A stretch of DNA of 64,000 nt from Bartonella kosoyi (GCF_003606325.2 NZ_CP031843.2:868001-932000); one strand, 5' to 3'. Positions 40,289 to 50,841 are shown, counted from the stretch's first letter. Notes: a model not told the origin generated them from the letters alone. Numbers and translations are program-made.

Positions 40289-41605
40289 ATGGCAGAAGCT
40301 TTAAAAGTTGGTATTGCGGGACTTGGTACGGTTGGGACTTCAGTTGTTCAAGCTCTATATGAAAAAGCAAATAGTTTAGCTTGCCAATGTGGGAGATCCA
40401 TCAAAGTCGTTGCTGTTAGTGCGCGCGATAAAGGACGTAATCGTGGAATTGATCTCAGTAATATAAGATGGTTTGATTCACCTGTAGAGATGGCTGCCTC
40501 CGATGAGATTGACGTTTTTGTAGAGTTAATTGGTGGTGAATTAGATGTGGTGTATACCGCTGTTAAGAAAGCACTTGAGACAGGACATCATGTTGTGACA
40601 GCCAATAAAGCTCTTCTTGCTCGACATGGAGTAGAGCTGGCTATAATTGCAGAGCAAAAAGGTGTCTTTCTTCATTTTGAAGCAGCTGTTGCAGGAGGAA
40701 TTCCTGTTATTAAAGCGATGAGAGAATCACTTGTCAGTAATCACATATCGCGGATTTATGGTATTCTCAATGGAACCTGTAATTATATATTAACACGCAT
40801 GTTTACAGAAGGTCTTTCATTCAAAGATTGTTTAGCAGATGCACAAAGACTGGGGTATGCTGAAGCAGATCCAACTTTTGATATTGAGGGAAATGATACG
40901 GCGCATAAATTAGCTTTGTTAACAAGCTTAGCATTTGGAACAGCTGTTTCGTTAGATGATGTTTATGTTGAAGGAATTCATAATATTTCGCAAATTGATA
41001 TTCGGGCGGCTGATGAATTGGGATATCGAATTAAGCTTTTAGGGGTTGCATTAAAAACGGATTCTGGAATAGAGCAACGCGTTCACCCGACAATGGTCCC
41101 AACATCTTCAATGATTGCACAGATCAATGGTGTAACCAATGCTCTTTCTATTCAAAGTGATTTATTAGGTGAATTACTGTTTTCTGGTCCTGGCGCTGGA
41201 GGAATGGCAACGGCATCAGCTGTTATTGGTGATTTGGCTGATATAGCAAAAGCACGTTCTGGTTTTCACTATGCTCCTGTTTTAAGACGTCCAGCTTTAG
41301 AGCTTACTCCTCATAAAAAAGCACGCATTTCAAATCATGCAGGGGGCTATTTTATACGTTTAAATGTTCATGATCGTGCTGGTGTTTTTGCCACGGTTGC
41401 AAGGCATATGGCTGATAATCACATTTCATTAGAGTCGATTGTTCAAAGACCTTTTGTAGAAAATCAGATTGAAAAAACGATTATTTTAATCACGCATGAA
41501 ACAACAGAAGTAAATGTTCGACAGGCACTTGCAGAAATTGAAAAAGATGGGCATCTTGTTGCAAAATCTCAATTCATTCGTATTGAACGTATGGCAGAGA
41601 ATTGA
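40289..41605 (+). CDS. hom: Homoserine dehydrogenase
   Basis: This enzyme reduces aspartate semialdehyde to homoserine on the way to threonine and methionine. The protein is 438 residues from the ATG at 40289 (MAEALKVGIAGLGTVGTSVV, with the nucleotide-binding GxGxVG). The open frame begins 18 codons earlier, but that leader is not family-like. The catalytic core includes TANKALLARHG, FEAAVAGGIPVIKAMRE, NGTCNYILTRM and GYAEADPTFDIEGNDTAHKL (substrate Asp and Lys). A C-terminal ACT domain (VHDRAGVFATVARHMADNHI) suggests threonine feedback. glpX follows 134 bases on, as usual in Rhizobiales. Confidence 0.96.
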   Translation: MAEALKVGIAGLGTVGTSVVQALYEKANSLACQCGRSIKVVAVSARDKGRNRGIDLSNIRWFDSPVEMAASDEIDVFVELIGGELDVVYTAVKKALETGHHVVTANKALLARHGVELAIIAEQKGVFLHFEAAVAGGIPVIKAMRESLVSNHISRIYGILNGTCNYILTRMFTEGLSFKDCLADAQRLGYAEADPTFDIEGNDTAHKLALLTSLAFGTAVSLDDVYVEGIHNISQIDIRAADELGYRIKLLGVALKTDSGIEQRVHPTMVPTSSMIAQINGVTNALSIQSDLLGELLFSGPGAGGMATASAVIGDLADIAKARSGFHYAPVLRRPALELTPHKKARISNHAGGYFIRLNVHDRAGVFATVARHMADNHISLESIVQRPFVENQIEKTIILITHETTEVNVRQALAEIEKDGHLVAKSQFIRIERMAEN

Positions 41606-41739
41606 TAATTTATATTGATTTGACAAGCTGGAATACTTTTATCTCTTGTAGAAAGTTTTCATCTTTGCCAAAAGCTTTATTTTTAGAGCTTAATAGGACT
41701 CATATTTTTTCTGGTATTTATTCGGTAGGATTTTTTCAT

Positions 41740-42726
41740 ATGCCCACAACTCAGAAGATTTCAAATGGACTTGATCGTATTTTGACACTTGAATTGGTAC
41801 GTGTCACTGAACGTGCTGCTGTTGCTGCTGCGCGCTGGCGCGGACGTGGCGATGAAAAGGCTGCGGACCAAGCTGCTGTAGATGCAATGCGGCGGGAACT
41901 TAATCGATTGCCTATTGAGGGTACCGTGGTGATTGGTGAAGGTGAGCGGGATGAAGCACCTATGCTTTATATTGGAGAAAAAGTAGGTCTTCAAAATGGA
42001 CTGGCAATCGATATTGCACTTGATCCATTGGAAGGAACAACACTTTGTGCTAAAAATCTTGCCAATTCTTTAGCAGTGGTTGCCATTGCTGAAAAGGGAA
42101 ACCTCCTTTATGCTCCTGATGTTTATATGAAAAAAATTGCTATTGGTCCTGGTTATCCAAAGGGAGTGGTGGATATAGATGCTTGTCCTACCGATAATAT
42201 TCATGCTCTTGCAAAGGCTAAGGGAGTGGCTGTTAATCAGATTACTGTTTGTATTATGGAGAGACCTCGTCATGAAAAATTGATTGATGAAGTACGAGCG
42301 ACAGGGGCATCAATTCGCTTGATTGGTGATGGAGATGTTGCAGCTGTCATTGATACAACTGATTCAGAAGAAACAGGTATTGATCTTTATATGGGGATTG
42401 GTGGAGCGCCAGAGGGTGTTTTAGCTTCTGCTGCTTTGCGCTGCATTGGGGGACAGATGCAAGGTCGTTTGCTGCTTGATACAGAAGAAAAAATTGCTCG
42501 TGCAGCCAAGATGGGGATTAGTGATCCCAATAAGGTTTATACAATGGAAGAAATGGCAAAGGGTGATGTTTTATTCGCAGCAACAGGGGTAACAGATGGT
42601 AATATGCTTTCTGGTGTTAAATTCACGCCTCGCTACATTCAAACGGAAACTCTTGTGATGCGTTCCCATACGGGTACAATCCGTAATATTAAAGCACAGC
42701 ATAGAGATCATTCAAAATTTGATTAA
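41740..42726 (+). CDS. glpX: Class II fructose-1,6-bisphosphatase (GlpX)
   Basis: This enzyme releases phosphate from fructose-1,6-bisphosphate in gluconeogenesis. I start it at the ATG at 41740 (MPTTQKISNGLDRILTLELV), with TAGGA upstream, giving 328 residues, the normal size; the frame is open back to 41602 without family-like sequence. EGERDEAPMLYIGEKVG and ALDPLEGTTLCAKN carry the metal and phosphate sites, and GIGGAPEGVLASAALRCIGG is a further signature. It is the partner of hom in the same transcript. Confidence 0.95.
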   Translation: MPTTQKISNGLDRILTLELVRVTERAAVAAARWRGRGDEKAADQAAVDAMRRELNRLPIEGTVVIGEGERDEAPMLYIGEKVGLQNGLAIDIALDPLEGTTLCAKNLANSLAVVAIAEKGNLLYAPDVYMKKIAIGPGYPKGVVDIDACPTDNIHALAKAKGVAVNQITVCIMERPRHEKLIDEVRATGASIRLIGDGDVAAVIDTTDSEETGIDLYMGIGGAPEGVLASAALRCIGGQMQGRLLLDTEEKIARAAKMGISDPNKVYTMEEMAKGDVLFAATGVTDGNMLSGVKFTPRYIQTETLVMRSHTGTIRNIKAQHRDHSKFD

Positions 42727-42780
42727 TCTTTTCTTTTTTTGTTCCACTAAAAAATAAAGAGATTTTTAGTGAATATGCAC

Positions 42781-42811
42781 GCTTCCATGAAGGTAATGCA
42801 TTCATGGAAGC
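42781..42811. terminator. Perfect 11-base stem-loop between glpX and ilvE
   Basis: GCTTCCATGAA (42781-42791) and TTCATGGAAGC (42801-42811) form a perfect stem around a nine-base loop. It lies between two convergent genes, so it can serve both. No strong T run follows on either strand, so termination is inferred from position. Confidence 0.65.
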
Positions 42812-42835
42812 CTTTATAGATGTGAGAATATCGTT

Positions 42836-43945
42836 TTATGATGAGAGCTGGACAGAATGCACCCAGCCATTTTTATCTTCTATATTCCCTTTTTGAAGAT
42901 TAACCAATTGTGTCCGAAGTTGCTTTGTGACTTCTCCAACTGTTTCATTTCCGATAATAAATTCTCCTCCTTTATACCTGAAACGGCCGATTGCTGTGAC
43001 AACAGCAGCTGTACCACAAGCAAAGACTTCTTTAAGATGTCCACTCTTTGCATCTTCTTGAAGCGTTGCAAAAGAATAAGGACGCTCTTCTATCGTTAAT
43101 CCCATTTGTTTTGCCAATTGTAAAATTGAATGACGTGTTATTCCCGGAAGGATCGTTCCATTAAGGGGAGGGGTTACGAGTGTATTATTTTCCATAATAA
43201 AGCAGACATTCATACCGCCAAGTTCTTCAATCCATTTATGTTCAACCATATCAAGGAAGAGCACTTGGCTACAATCGTTTTCGGTTGCAATTTTTTGTGC
43301 AAGTAAGCTGGCTGCATAGTTGCCACCACATTTGGCAGCACCCGTCCCTCCTGGACCAGCACGGCTATATTCTGTTTCAATCCAGACGCTGACAGATTTT
43401 TCTTCTCCTTTGAAATAGGATTCAACTGGAGAGGCTATGATACAAAAAAGATATTCTTGAGAAGGGCGAACGCCCAAAAAGTTTTCATTGCCAAACATAA
43501 ATGGACGAATATAGAGACTGGCGTTGGGATGATCAGAAACCCATTTTTGATCAATTTTTACGAGTTGATGAACGGCATTCAGAAAAATATCTTTTGGTAA
43601 TTCTGGCATGGCTAACCGTTTTGCTGACTCTATAAACCTTTGTGCATTGGCATCAGGACGGAAAAGCAAGATGCGTCCATCTTTTGCACGATATGCTTTT
43701 AAACCTTCAAAAATTTCCTGTCCATAATGCAAGACAGTACTTGCAGGGTTAATTTCTAAAGCTTTGTATTGAGAAATAACGGCGTTATGCCAACCTTTGT
43801 CTTCCGTCCATTGAATAGTACACATATGATCTGTAAAAAATTGACCAAAACCGGGACTTTTTAGAACTTCTTCACGTTTTTCTTCTGACAAAGGTGATGG
43901 GTGCTTTTCTATTTTAAAGGGAAGTGACGATAGGGGAGATTTCAT
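42836..43945 (-). CDS. ilvE: Branched-chain amino-acid aminotransferase (IlvE)
   Basis: This PLP enzyme transfers the amino group to or from leucine, isoleucine and valine in the cytoplasm. The protein is 369 residues, the longer BCAT type (like mitochondrial and rhizobial enzymes). HYGQEIFEGLKAYRAKDGRI, NASLYIRPFMFGNENFLGV and GTGAAKCGGNYAAS (PLP Lys near 205) are hallmarks, followed by FLDMVEHKWIEELGGMNV and the ITRHSILQLAKQMG phosphate-binding loop. It is convergent with glpX; its promoter side faces the gene at 44232. Confidence 0.95.
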   Translation of the reverse strand: MKSPLSSLPFKIEKHPSPLSEEKREEVLKSPGFGQFFTDHMCTIQWTEDKGWHNAVISQYKALEINPASTVLHYGQEIFEGLKAYRAKDGRILLFRPDANAQRFIESAKRLAMPELPKDIFLNAVHQLVKIDQKWVSDHPNASLYIRPFMFGNENFLGVRPSQEYLFCIIASPVESYFKGEEKSVSVWIETEYSRAGPGGTGAAKCGGNYAASLLAQKIATENDCSQVLFLDMVEHKWIEELGGMNVCFIMENNTLVTPPLNGTILPGITRHSILQLAKQMGLTIEERPYSFATLQEDAKSGHLKEVFACGTAAVVTAIGRFRYKGGEFIIGNETVGEVTKQLRTQLVNLQKGNIEDKNGWVHSVQLSS

Positions 43946-44231
43946 AAGAAAAACCTTTTGAGAATGTTTTATTTTTTATTAAATAAAAATAATGAGATAT
44001 TTTGGTTACAACTCTATTATTAGCAAATCCTTTGTGTCAACGTTTTATTGCACAACTCAAAGGCTATGGTAGATATTTTAATTCTATTTTCGACTCTTTT
44101 TTCCGACTTTATGAGGTAAACTGGAACCTTTATCTGTAATTGTCGTTTTCCCAAAATAAGTATCTGAATAATTTCATATATGTATACTTTATAGAAATTA
44201 AAGATAAGGGAATTGAGAAAAGGAATTCACT

Positions 44232-44507
44232 ATGATTGATAAAAACTATCACACATATGAAGAACGTATGGCTGCAGAAAGAAAAGATCATGAACAGCGT
44301 GTTTCAATCGCTAAGGGTATTTTTGCTATTCTTCTTGCATTGGTTATCATCTGGTTTATTTTTGGCTTTTTAGGATCTTTTTTTGCAAAATCTCCTGAAC
44401 ATAGTTCACATTATAATACTCCAGAAGCAAGCCAGACTATAACAACGCCCCAAAAAGATTTAAATTCATCTCCTCCTGTACCTTATACCTATAAGAGTAC
44501 GCAGTGA
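44232..44507 (+). CDS. Small single-helix membrane protein of unknown function
   Basis: This 91-residue protein has ribosome site AAAAGGAATTC before ATG. The charged N-terminus (DKNYHTYEERMAAERKDHEQ) is followed by one membrane helix at about 34-54 (IFAILLALVIIWFIFGFLGS) and a polar, Ser/Thr/Pro-rich C-terminal tail (TTPQKDLNSSPPVPYTYK). The tail probably faces the periplasm. I do not recognise the family. It is divergent from ilvE and convergent with the SPOR-domain gene. Confidence 0.68.
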   Translation: MIDKNYHTYEERMAAERKDHEQRVSIAKGIFAILLALVIIWFIFGFLGSFFAKSPEHSSHYNTPEASQTITTPQKDLNSSPPVPYTYKSTQ

Positions 44508-44669
44508 TTTTTTTGTAAACATAATCTTTTAAATAAAGCGAAAACTGACGCAGTTTTGAAAAATAAAGTCAGTGTAAATACATAAGCAAAAAAGATTGAG
44601 ATGCTTTTAATTTTTGAAGTTTTTGATAAATCTCATTCAATACTATTGAAATAAATGGCCTTAAAATAA

Positions 44670-44702
44670 ATCATGTAACGGTTTTAACAACCGTTACATG
44701 AT
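44670..44702 (-). terminator. 14-base stem-loop terminator of the SPOR gene
   Basis: ATCATGTAACGGTT (44670-44683) pairs without mismatch with AACCGTTACATGAT (44689-44702), with a five-base loop. It begins 5 bases after the SPOR-gene stop on the minus strand, and TTATTTTAA follows the stem on that strand. It probably ends the dgt-argS-SPOR transcript. Confidence 0.8.
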
Positions 44703-44706
44703 TGGT

Positions 44707-47208
44707 TTAACGCGTGATGAAGCAACTTCCACCAGAATTTTTAATGGTTTCACAAAGGATTATAGCTTCATTACGGTTTTGCGTTTGAATACGAATACGG
44801 TAATAGGTTCCTTTTCCTGGTATAAAAGCCGGCTGAATATTTAAAGGACGGGACCCGATAATGAATCCAAATTTGGATTTCATCTTTTTTAAAGAATCTT
44901 TCGCTAATTCATGGGTTGGTTGAGAGGAAAGTTGTACATAATAATCCTCTGAATTTTGGGGTGAAACTCTGTTTGGTGATGTGGGACGAGTGGCGGCGTT
45001 CGTTTCGACTTCTACATTTCTTTCTGCATGAGATGGAATTGGGATAAATTTTTCTTCAATACTCGTATTAGAAGTATTTTCAGCGATTATTTTATCAATA
45101 TTATTTTTGAGATCATAATCACTTTCTTGGTCATTTCTATTGGAATTATGCGACGAAACAAAGGATGACTCTTGAATCTCGTCAGGAATTTGATCGATGG
45201 ATTGTGTAGATTGAGCAGCCGTTTTGCTCTCTGTTTGATGTACAGGAGCCAGTGTAATTGTACCATCTTGATTGACAATAACGGTTTGTACTTCTCGCGT
45301 TGGAATAGTATGATTGATAGCTTCAGTGACTGTATCTTCAACATCAGATTCAGTCGAAGAAGATGATGAAACGTTTGGAGTCTCTTCTGGATTGAATCCC
45401 TCTAAGCTATCAGGTTTTTCAGAGCTATCAATAAGAAGTTGTTGTGTATTTTCTTGTTTGTCATTTTGTCCAGTTGTTTGTTTATAGACATCTAAATTAT
45501 GGGCAATATCATTTTTCGTTTCAGTTGTTTCTGGTTTGAATTTAAAAGGTGTATTATCAGCGTGGATAATGACCCTTTCTTCATTTTTATGTGATGGCAT
45601 GAAAAAATAAGAATAACCAGTAAACCCAATGGCTATTAAAATAAGAAGAAAAATACCTTTGATGAAAACTTTCCCCAAAACAGAACTTTTAAAGGGGGGA
45701 GGAGGCGTAGGGATTCCATCTGAGCTTGTGTATGGTGAATTCTCCCTCAAGGAGGGAGAATTATATTCGATATTGCCAGCAGAAAAATAGTCGGCATTTT
45801 GTTCTTTAGAGTTTATATAACCCCCTTCTTTTGAATTTTGCATAGTTTGATGAAAAATTTCAGTGAAAGCTTCATTGTTCTGTTGTTTTTGAGAAAAATT
45901 ATCTGTTGGAACATTTCCTACATTGAGTACATCTGCAAATTCTTCTTCTAAACCACCTGCTGGTACATCATATTCTGGGGCTTCATACGGGACTTCTGGA
46001 ACCATAATAGGACCAGTTTTTTCTACGATTTCTTCTGAAAATTTATAAGTATCAACATTAGGAGGGGGCGTATCTCTGTGTGTATAATTATGGGCAAAAA
46101 AGTTCTCTGTTTGTTTTGTATTAAGAGGTTTTGATGAGGAAAGAAACTCATCTAAATTATTTTGGTTATATGAAATTTCTCTATTTGGGTTAGAGACATT
46201 TTCCGGCTTATTGATGTATTGGGTTTGAACCTCATTATATGTTGGAAATTTCTTACTATAAGTTTCTTGTTGTGAGGGATTTTCTTCAAAAAAATAGGGG
46301 TAATTGGTTGTATGATCCTCTTGTGAAGATCTCTCTAAATAAGATTGTCGGTCAACGTGTAGTGAATCCAAAGGAGAGGAGAAGCCACTTGTTGTTTGAT
46401 TTCTCGGCGTGTTTTGTTTTTCCGACACAAGATTGGAAGATGAGAAAAATTCATCTTCTTTTGAAGAAGAGGAGACATTCGTATAATCTTCTTGGGTCCA
46501 ATTTTCTTGATTCGCTGAAATTTTATAGGGATGGTTTATAGAACGATCATAGAAGTTTTGATTGTCATCATCAGCTTTCTGTATATTCGAAGTTTCAGGT
46601 TGTTGTGAAGTCGTTTGTGAAAAACGATCGATTTTTTCAACAGTTTCTGTTTCATCTCTTTTATTTTCGCGTCTTTCAGATTCATTAAAAAAGATATTTT
46701 CTGATTCTGATTGTGAGATAAAATTCCTTTTTTCAAAGAAAGGATGAGCACGTGTTTCTGTCTTTTTCTGTTGAGACAATTGATTCTTTTGGATGGGTAA
46801 TGGAGAAAGCGCGTCTAAAATTTGTTCCTCATCATGACTGGTCGGTGAAGAATATTTTTCTTCAGATAAATTATTTTGTTTTGAATGGTTGAAAGAACCA
46901 GTTTGTGCAATATCTGAGGCTGTTGCAGTGCTGATTTCATGCGAGTTCCATGTTTTTTTTTGATCATCAAAGGTTGAGTCGCGTGTTAAATTATTTTCAA
47001 GTTCTTCTTCTAGGAAGGACAAATCAAAATCATCAGGAGATGATGTTTTGGAATGAGATGTCGGGCGATCTGTCTCTAAAGAAGAGTGCTCATTTTGGTT
47101 TCCGCTTTGTTTGGTCGGATTAAAAATGCGCGTAAGTCTTTCTAAAGGATCATGGTGTTCATGATGTTGTTTTATTTCGTGCGGATTTTTGCGATCGTTA
47201 TCGCTCAT
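44707..47208 (-). CDS. SPOR-domain cell-division protein with long disordered region
   Basis: The protein is 833 residues from the ATG at 47206-47208 (MSDNDRKNPHEIKQHHEHHD). About 520 residues of low-complexity Ser/Asn/Gln/Glu-rich cytoplasmic sequence precede one membrane helix (KVFIKGIFLLILIAIGFTGY). A periplasmic linker rich in Ser, Thr and Glu follows, and a C-terminal SPOR domain of about 75 residues (EDYYVQLSSQPTHELAKDSL to GGSCFITR). SPOR domains bind denuded septal peptidoglycan, so a role at the division site is likely. Rhizobial relatives also follow argS and dgt, but the genes usually downstream (nagZ, scpAB) are not here. The cytoplasmic part looks fast-evolving. Confidence 0.88.
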   Translation of the reverse strand: MSDNDRKNPHEIKQHHEHHDPLERLTRIFNPTKQSGNQNEHSSLETDRPTSHSKTSSPDDFDLSFLEEELENNLTRDSTFDDQKKTWNSHEISTATASDIAQTGSFNHSKQNNLSEEKYSSPTSHDEEQILDALSPLPIQKNQLSQQKKTETRAHPFFEKRNFISQSESENIFFNESERRENKRDETETVEKIDRFSQTTSQQPETSNIQKADDDNQNFYDRSINHPYKISANQENWTQEDYTNVSSSSKEDEFFSSSNLVSEKQNTPRNQTTSGFSSPLDSLHVDRQSYLERSSQEDHTTNYPYFFEENPSQQETYSKKFPTYNEVQTQYINKPENVSNPNREISYNQNNLDEFLSSSKPLNTKQTENFFAHNYTHRDTPPPNVDTYKFSEEIVEKTGPIMVPEVPYEAPEYDVPAGGLEEEFADVLNVGNVPTDNFSQKQQNNEAFTEIFHQTMQNSKEGGYINSKEQNADYFSAGNIEYNSPSLRENSPYTSSDGIPTPPPPFKSSVLGKVFIKGIFLLILIAIGFTGYSYFFMPSHKNEERVIIHADNTPFKFKPETTETKNDIAHNLDVYKQTTGQNDKQENTQQLLIDSSEKPDSLEGFNPEETPNVSSSSSTESDVEDTVTEAINHTIPTREVQTVIVNQDGTITLAPVHQTESKTAAQSTQSIDQIPDEIQESSFVSSHNSNRNDQESDYDLKNNIDKIIAENTSNTSIEEKFIPIPSHAERNVEVETNAATRPTSPNRVSPQNSEDYYVQLSSQPTHELAKDSLKKMKSKFGFIIGSRPLNIQPAFIPGKGTYYRIRIQTQNRNEAIILCETIKNSGGSCFITR

Positions 47209-47359
47209 AGCTTTTCTCACATAATGATTTGCACTGACGTGCAATCAATGGTTAATTTTGATTTATTATATTAAAATTATAAATTTTCCCCCTCTCATGC
47301 AAGGATACATGAAAAAGTTTACCAATAAAGTATCTATTGTATGTATTTATAGAACTTTT

Positions 47360-49117
47360 TCAACGCATTTCTATTGGGGCTTCGACTCCTATGATGCTAA
47401 GTCCTGATGATAAAATATTGATAACAGCTTGTATCAAGCCCAATCTTGCAAAGGATAACTCTTTATCATGAGGCTGAATAAAGCGTAAATTGAGACTTTC
47501 ACTCCCTTTATTCCAATGGGTGTGAAAGCAGGAAGCAAGATCATAAAGATAAAACGCTAATCGATGGGGTTCTTTATGAACGATGGCTTGTTCAATGATA
47601 CGCGGATATTCAGAAAGTTTGCGTATTAATAATATTTCATTGTCATCTGTTAGTCGATGAAGATGGGAGATCAATGTGTCCTTTGAAAAACTTTCAATAC
47701 GAAGCACTTCTTGTGCTTGACGAAAGACTGAGTGGCACCGTGCATTTGCATATTGTACGTAAAAGATGGGGTTATCTTTTGATTGTTCTGTTACTTTTGC
47801 AAAATCAAAATCAAGAGGCGCTTCACATTTGCGGTATAGCATCATAAAACGCACTGGATCGCGACCAACTTCTTCGACAACGTCTCTTAGAGTGACAAAT
47901 GATCCTGCTCTTTTTGACATGCGTACAGGTTGACCATTGCGAAAAAGTTTTACCAATTGACATAAGAAAACACTTAATTTGGCTTTATTCCCAGAAATTG
48001 CTTTTGCCATGGCTTCTAGCCGCTTTACATAGCCAGCATGGTCTGCTCCTAGAATATAAATCATTTCATCAAAATGACGATTAAATTTATCCCGAAAATA
48101 AGCAACATCAGCAGCAAAATAGGTGTAAGAACCATCAGATTTGATCAAAACACGGTCTTGGTCATCACCAACATTTGTTGAACGAAACAAAGTTTGCTCG
48201 CTTGGTTCCCAATCTTCTATATTTTGTCCTTTGGGAGGGGGGAGTTTTCCTTTGTAGATATAACCATTTAAAGTGAGGTCGTTAATGGTGTTACGAATAG
48301 CACGGGCATTATCTGCGTAAAGCATTCGCTCAGAGAAAAAGATATCATGATAAATATTAAGGGCAGCCAAATCTTCGCGAATCATGGACATCATGGCATG
48401 AATCGCTCGTTCTTTCACGATGGATAAGGCTTCATCTCTATCCATGGTGAGGAGTTGATCACTAAACTCTTGAGCTAGCGCTTGACCCAATGGTATCAAG
48501 TATTCTCCTGGATAGAGTCCCTCTGGAATTTCATTAATTTTTTGTCCAAGAGCTTCACGATAGCGTAACAGTACAGAGTGAGCGAGAACTTCGATTTGTT
48601 GACCTGCATCATTGATATAATATTCTTTCGTAATGTTATAGCCCGCAAATTGCAGCAAATTGGAGAGAACATCTCCAACAACGGCCCCGCGACAGTGTCC
48701 TACATGCATGGGGCCTGTCGGATTTGCTGAGACATATTCAACATTGATGCGTTTTCCTTGTCCCATTGGGATACGACCATAAGAAAGTCCTAGTTCAAGC
48801 ATATATTTTATAGCATCTTGCCAAAATAATTTTGTAAGCTTGATGTTGATAAAACCAGGGCCGGCAACGTCAATATTTTCGATGGATATATCATTTTTAA
48901 GGAGTTCTATGATTTTATCTGCAAGTGCACGTGGACTGAGCCCAATAGATTTTGCAAGCACCATAGCAGCATTGGTTGATAAATGACCATGGGAGGAATC
49001 ACGTGGGGGATCAACGGTGATTTTTGATAAATCTAGGTCCTCTCCATTTTTTCCTTTTATATCAGATAATTCAACTGATTTCTTAATTTTCTTTTCGAAG
49101 TTTTTAAAGATATTCAT
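47360..49117 (-). CDS. argS: Arginyl-tRNA synthetase
   Basis: This enzyme charges tRNA-Arg with arginine. The protein is 585 residues, normal length. The N-terminal Add1 domain precedes the class I signature [18 protein letters not shown] (HIGH equivalent), and the KMSKS-like stretch is [16 protein letters not shown]. The C-terminal DALR domain carries [11 protein letters not shown] and [16 protein letters not shown] and ends in GVEAPIEMR. It starts 30 bases after dgt and precedes the SPOR gene, an order conserved in Rhizobiales. Confidence 0.97.
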   Translation of the reverse strand: MNIFKNFEKKIKKSVELSDIKGKNGEDLDLSKITVDPPRDSSHGHLSTNAAMVLAKSIGLSPRALADKIIELLKNDISIENIDVAGPGFINIKLTKLFWQDAIKYMLELGLSYGRIPMGQGKRINVEYVSANPTGPMHVGHCRGAVVGDVLSNLLQFAGYNITKEYYINDAGQQIEVLAHSVLLRYREALGQKINEIPEGLYPGEYLIPLGQALAQEFSDQLLTMDRDEALSIVKERAIHAMMSMIREDLAALNIYHDIFFSERMLYADNARAIRNTINDLTLNGYIYKGKLPPPKGQNIEDWEPSEQTLFRSTNVGDDQDRVLIKSDGSYTYFAADVAYFRDKFNRHFDEMIYILGADHAGYVKRLEAMAKAISGNKAKLSVFLCQLVKLFRNGQPVRMSKRAGSFVTLRDVVEEVGRDPVRFMMLYRKCEAPLDFDFAKVTEQSKDNPIFYVQYANARCHSVFRQAQEVLRIESFSKDTLISHLHRLTDDNEILLIRKLSEYPRIIEQAIVHKEPHRLAFYLYDLASCFHTHWNKGSESLNLRFIQPHDKELSFARLGLIQAVINILSSGLSIIGVEAPIEMR

Positions 49118-49147
49118 ATTTAGCTTCCATGATGATGCTAAAAGCTA

Positions 49148-50350
49148 TTAAACGAAATGATTTGTATGGTCAAATAAGCGTTGATATTCACGTAGAGCAT
49201 AGTGATCAGTCATGCCTGAAAGAAAGTCCGCAATGAGACGTGCTAACTCTTGATTTTTTAAGTGCACTGCTTTTTGGCACCAACTTTCAGGCATTGTATC
49301 TGGATTTTCATAATAACAATTGAATAATTTTTGTACAATACATTTTGCTGCATTGCGACGGTTAAGAATTTGTTCATGGTAATAAAGATTTTCAAATAAA
49401 AAGTTTTTTAGTTCTTTTTCGTAAACAGTCATTGACGGTGAAAAGGTAACAATGGTTTGTTTTGCTTGATAAATATCGTTTATGCTGGTTGGTTTGATGC
49501 GTGCTAAGTTTTCGTGCGATTGTTTGATAACATCTTCAACCATGGTTGTTATTTGTCTTCGTACAAGTGTGTAACCGCGTCGTGCTTGGTCGAGGTGGGG
49601 ATGCTCATCTGTTATCTCTTTTAAGATTGCTGCTGTTAGTGGAACATGTTCAAATTGATCGAGTGTTAAAAATTGCGACCGTAAACCATCATCAATATCA
49701 TGGGCATTGTATGCAATATCATCTGCAATCGCAGCACATTGTGCTTCTAGTCCTGCAAAACAATCGAGTGCAAGATCTTGCTTTGCATTGTATTGTAAAA
49801 TATCGCTAGGAACCTCTTTATTTTTCGCATAAGGACCTAAAAGGGGACCATTGTGCTTTACAAGTCCTTCAAGGGTTTCCCATGTAAGGTTCAGTCCATC
49901 AAAATTTGCATAGCGCTGTTCTAGTTTTGTAACAATGCGTAAGGCTTGTGCATTATGGTCAAAGCCACCATACTGCATCATGGCTTCATTAAGAGCCTCT
50001 TCTCCTGCATGGCCAAAGGGCGTGTGTCCAAAGTCATGAACAAGGGCAATGGCTTCGGTAAGATCTTCATCAAGATACAGGGCACGGGCTAATGTTCGTG
50101 CAATTTGAGAAACCTCTATTGAATGGGTGAGGCGGGTACGATAATGGTCGCTTTCATCAGCAATAAACACTTGCGTTTTATGTTTAAGACGTCGAAATGC
50201 ATTAGAATGGATAATACGATCTCTATCTCGTTGAAAAGGTGTGCGTGCGGTGTTCATTTTTTCATGAAATAATCGACCACGGCTTGTTTGCGGATGAGCA
50301 CTGTAGACGGCTCGAGATTGGTAATTGAAATTGATCGTGCCTATATCCAT
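49148..50350 (-). CDS. dgt: Deoxyguanosinetriphosphate triphosphohydrolase-like protein (HD domain)
   Basis: This is an HD-domain dNTP triphosphohydrolase that cleaves dNTPs to nucleoside and triphosphate, a control on the dNTP pool. The protein is 400 residues. Metal and substrate motifs are [40 protein letters not shown] and [16 protein letters not shown] (the HD pair), then [19 protein letters not shown]. It is the first gene of the dgt-argS-SPOR group and divergent from erpA. Confidence 0.93.
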   Translation of the reverse strand: MDIGTINFNYQSRAVYSAHPQTSRGRLFHEKMNTARTPFQRDRDRIIHSNAFRRLKHKTQVFIADESDHYRTRLTHSIEVSQIARTLARALYLDEDLTEAIALVHDFGHTPFGHAGEEALNEAMMQYGGFDHNAQALRIVTKLEQRYANFDGLNLTWETLEGLVKHNGPLLGPYAKNKEVPSDILQYNAKQDLALDCFAGLEAQCAAIADDIAYNAHDIDDGLRSQFLTLDQFEHVPLTAAILKEITDEHPHLDQARRGYTLVRRQITTMVEDVIKQSHENLARIKPTSINDIYQAKQTIVTFSPSMTVYEKELKNFLFENLYYHEQILNRRNAAKCIVQKLFNCYYENPDTMPESWCQKAVHLKNQELARLIADFLSGMTDHYALREYQRLFDHTNHFV

Positions 50351-50413
50351 TGCAAGCTGTCCATTATCACCTTAAAATTGAGAGTGGTTTATGATGAATA
50401 AACTTCTCTTTTT

Positions 50414-50443
50414 ATAATAATAGGATACATAATAATAGGATAC
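50414..50443. repeat. Exact tandem duplication of 15 bases upstream of erpA
   Basis: ATAATAATAGGATAC occurs at 50414-50428 and again, unchanged, at 50429-50443, 34 bases before the erpA start. It lies where the promoter of erpA would be, so it changes the spacing or number of promoter-like elements (TAGGATAC). Confidence 0.8.
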
Positions 50444-50477
50444 TCTTTCTTGATGGCTTAATGCAAGGATATATAAA

Positions 50478-50801
50478 ATGAATGTGAAAATTTCAGATGC
50501 TGCTGCTCAGCAAATTGTACAGATACTTTTGCGTGAACCCGATAAAATCGCATTACGTATTTCTGTTGAAGGCGGTGGGTGTTCTGGTTTTTCTTATAAA
50601 TATGAATTGGTTTCTAAAATGTGTAAAGATGATCTCGTTCTCAAAAAAGATGGGGCAACTGTGCTTATCGATTCACTATCGCTTCCTTTCATGGAAGGCG
50701 CTGAGATTGATTTTGTTGATGATCTTATGGAGCAGTCTTTTCAAATCCATAATCCTAATGCTGTTTCATCATGTGGTTGTGGTGTAAGTTTTTCAATTTG
50801 A
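50478..50801 (+). CDS. erpA: Iron-sulfur cluster insertion protein, A-type (ErpA/IscA-like)
   Basis: A-type carriers bind and pass on Fe-S clusters to target enzymes. The protein is 107 residues. The three ligating cysteines are in VEGGGCSGFSYKYEL and in SSCGCGVSFSI at the end. The remaining fold (KISDAAAQQIVQILLREP) is standard. AAGGA lies 9 bases before the ATG. It is divergent from dgt, and the gene downstream begins about 40 bases away. Family assignment is firm; which A-type member is less so. Confidence 0.92.
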   Translation: MNVKISDAAAQQIVQILLREPDKIALRISVEGGGCSGFSYKYELVSKMCKDDLVLKKDGATVLIDSLSLPFMEGAEIDFVDDLMEQSFQIHNPNAVSSCGCGVSFSI

Positions 50802-50841
50802 GGGTGGGGGCATTGCGATATTGTTTCTTGAAAAAAATATC

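Noticed and set aside
41602..41739. Longer glpX start using the open frame overlapping hom
   Set aside because: The extra 46 residues are not family-like, and the ATG at 41740 has its own ribosome site and gives the usual length.
42781..42811. Hairpin as a riboswitch for ilvE
   Set aside because: It lies downstream of ilvE, not in its leader, and is a simple stem between convergent genes.
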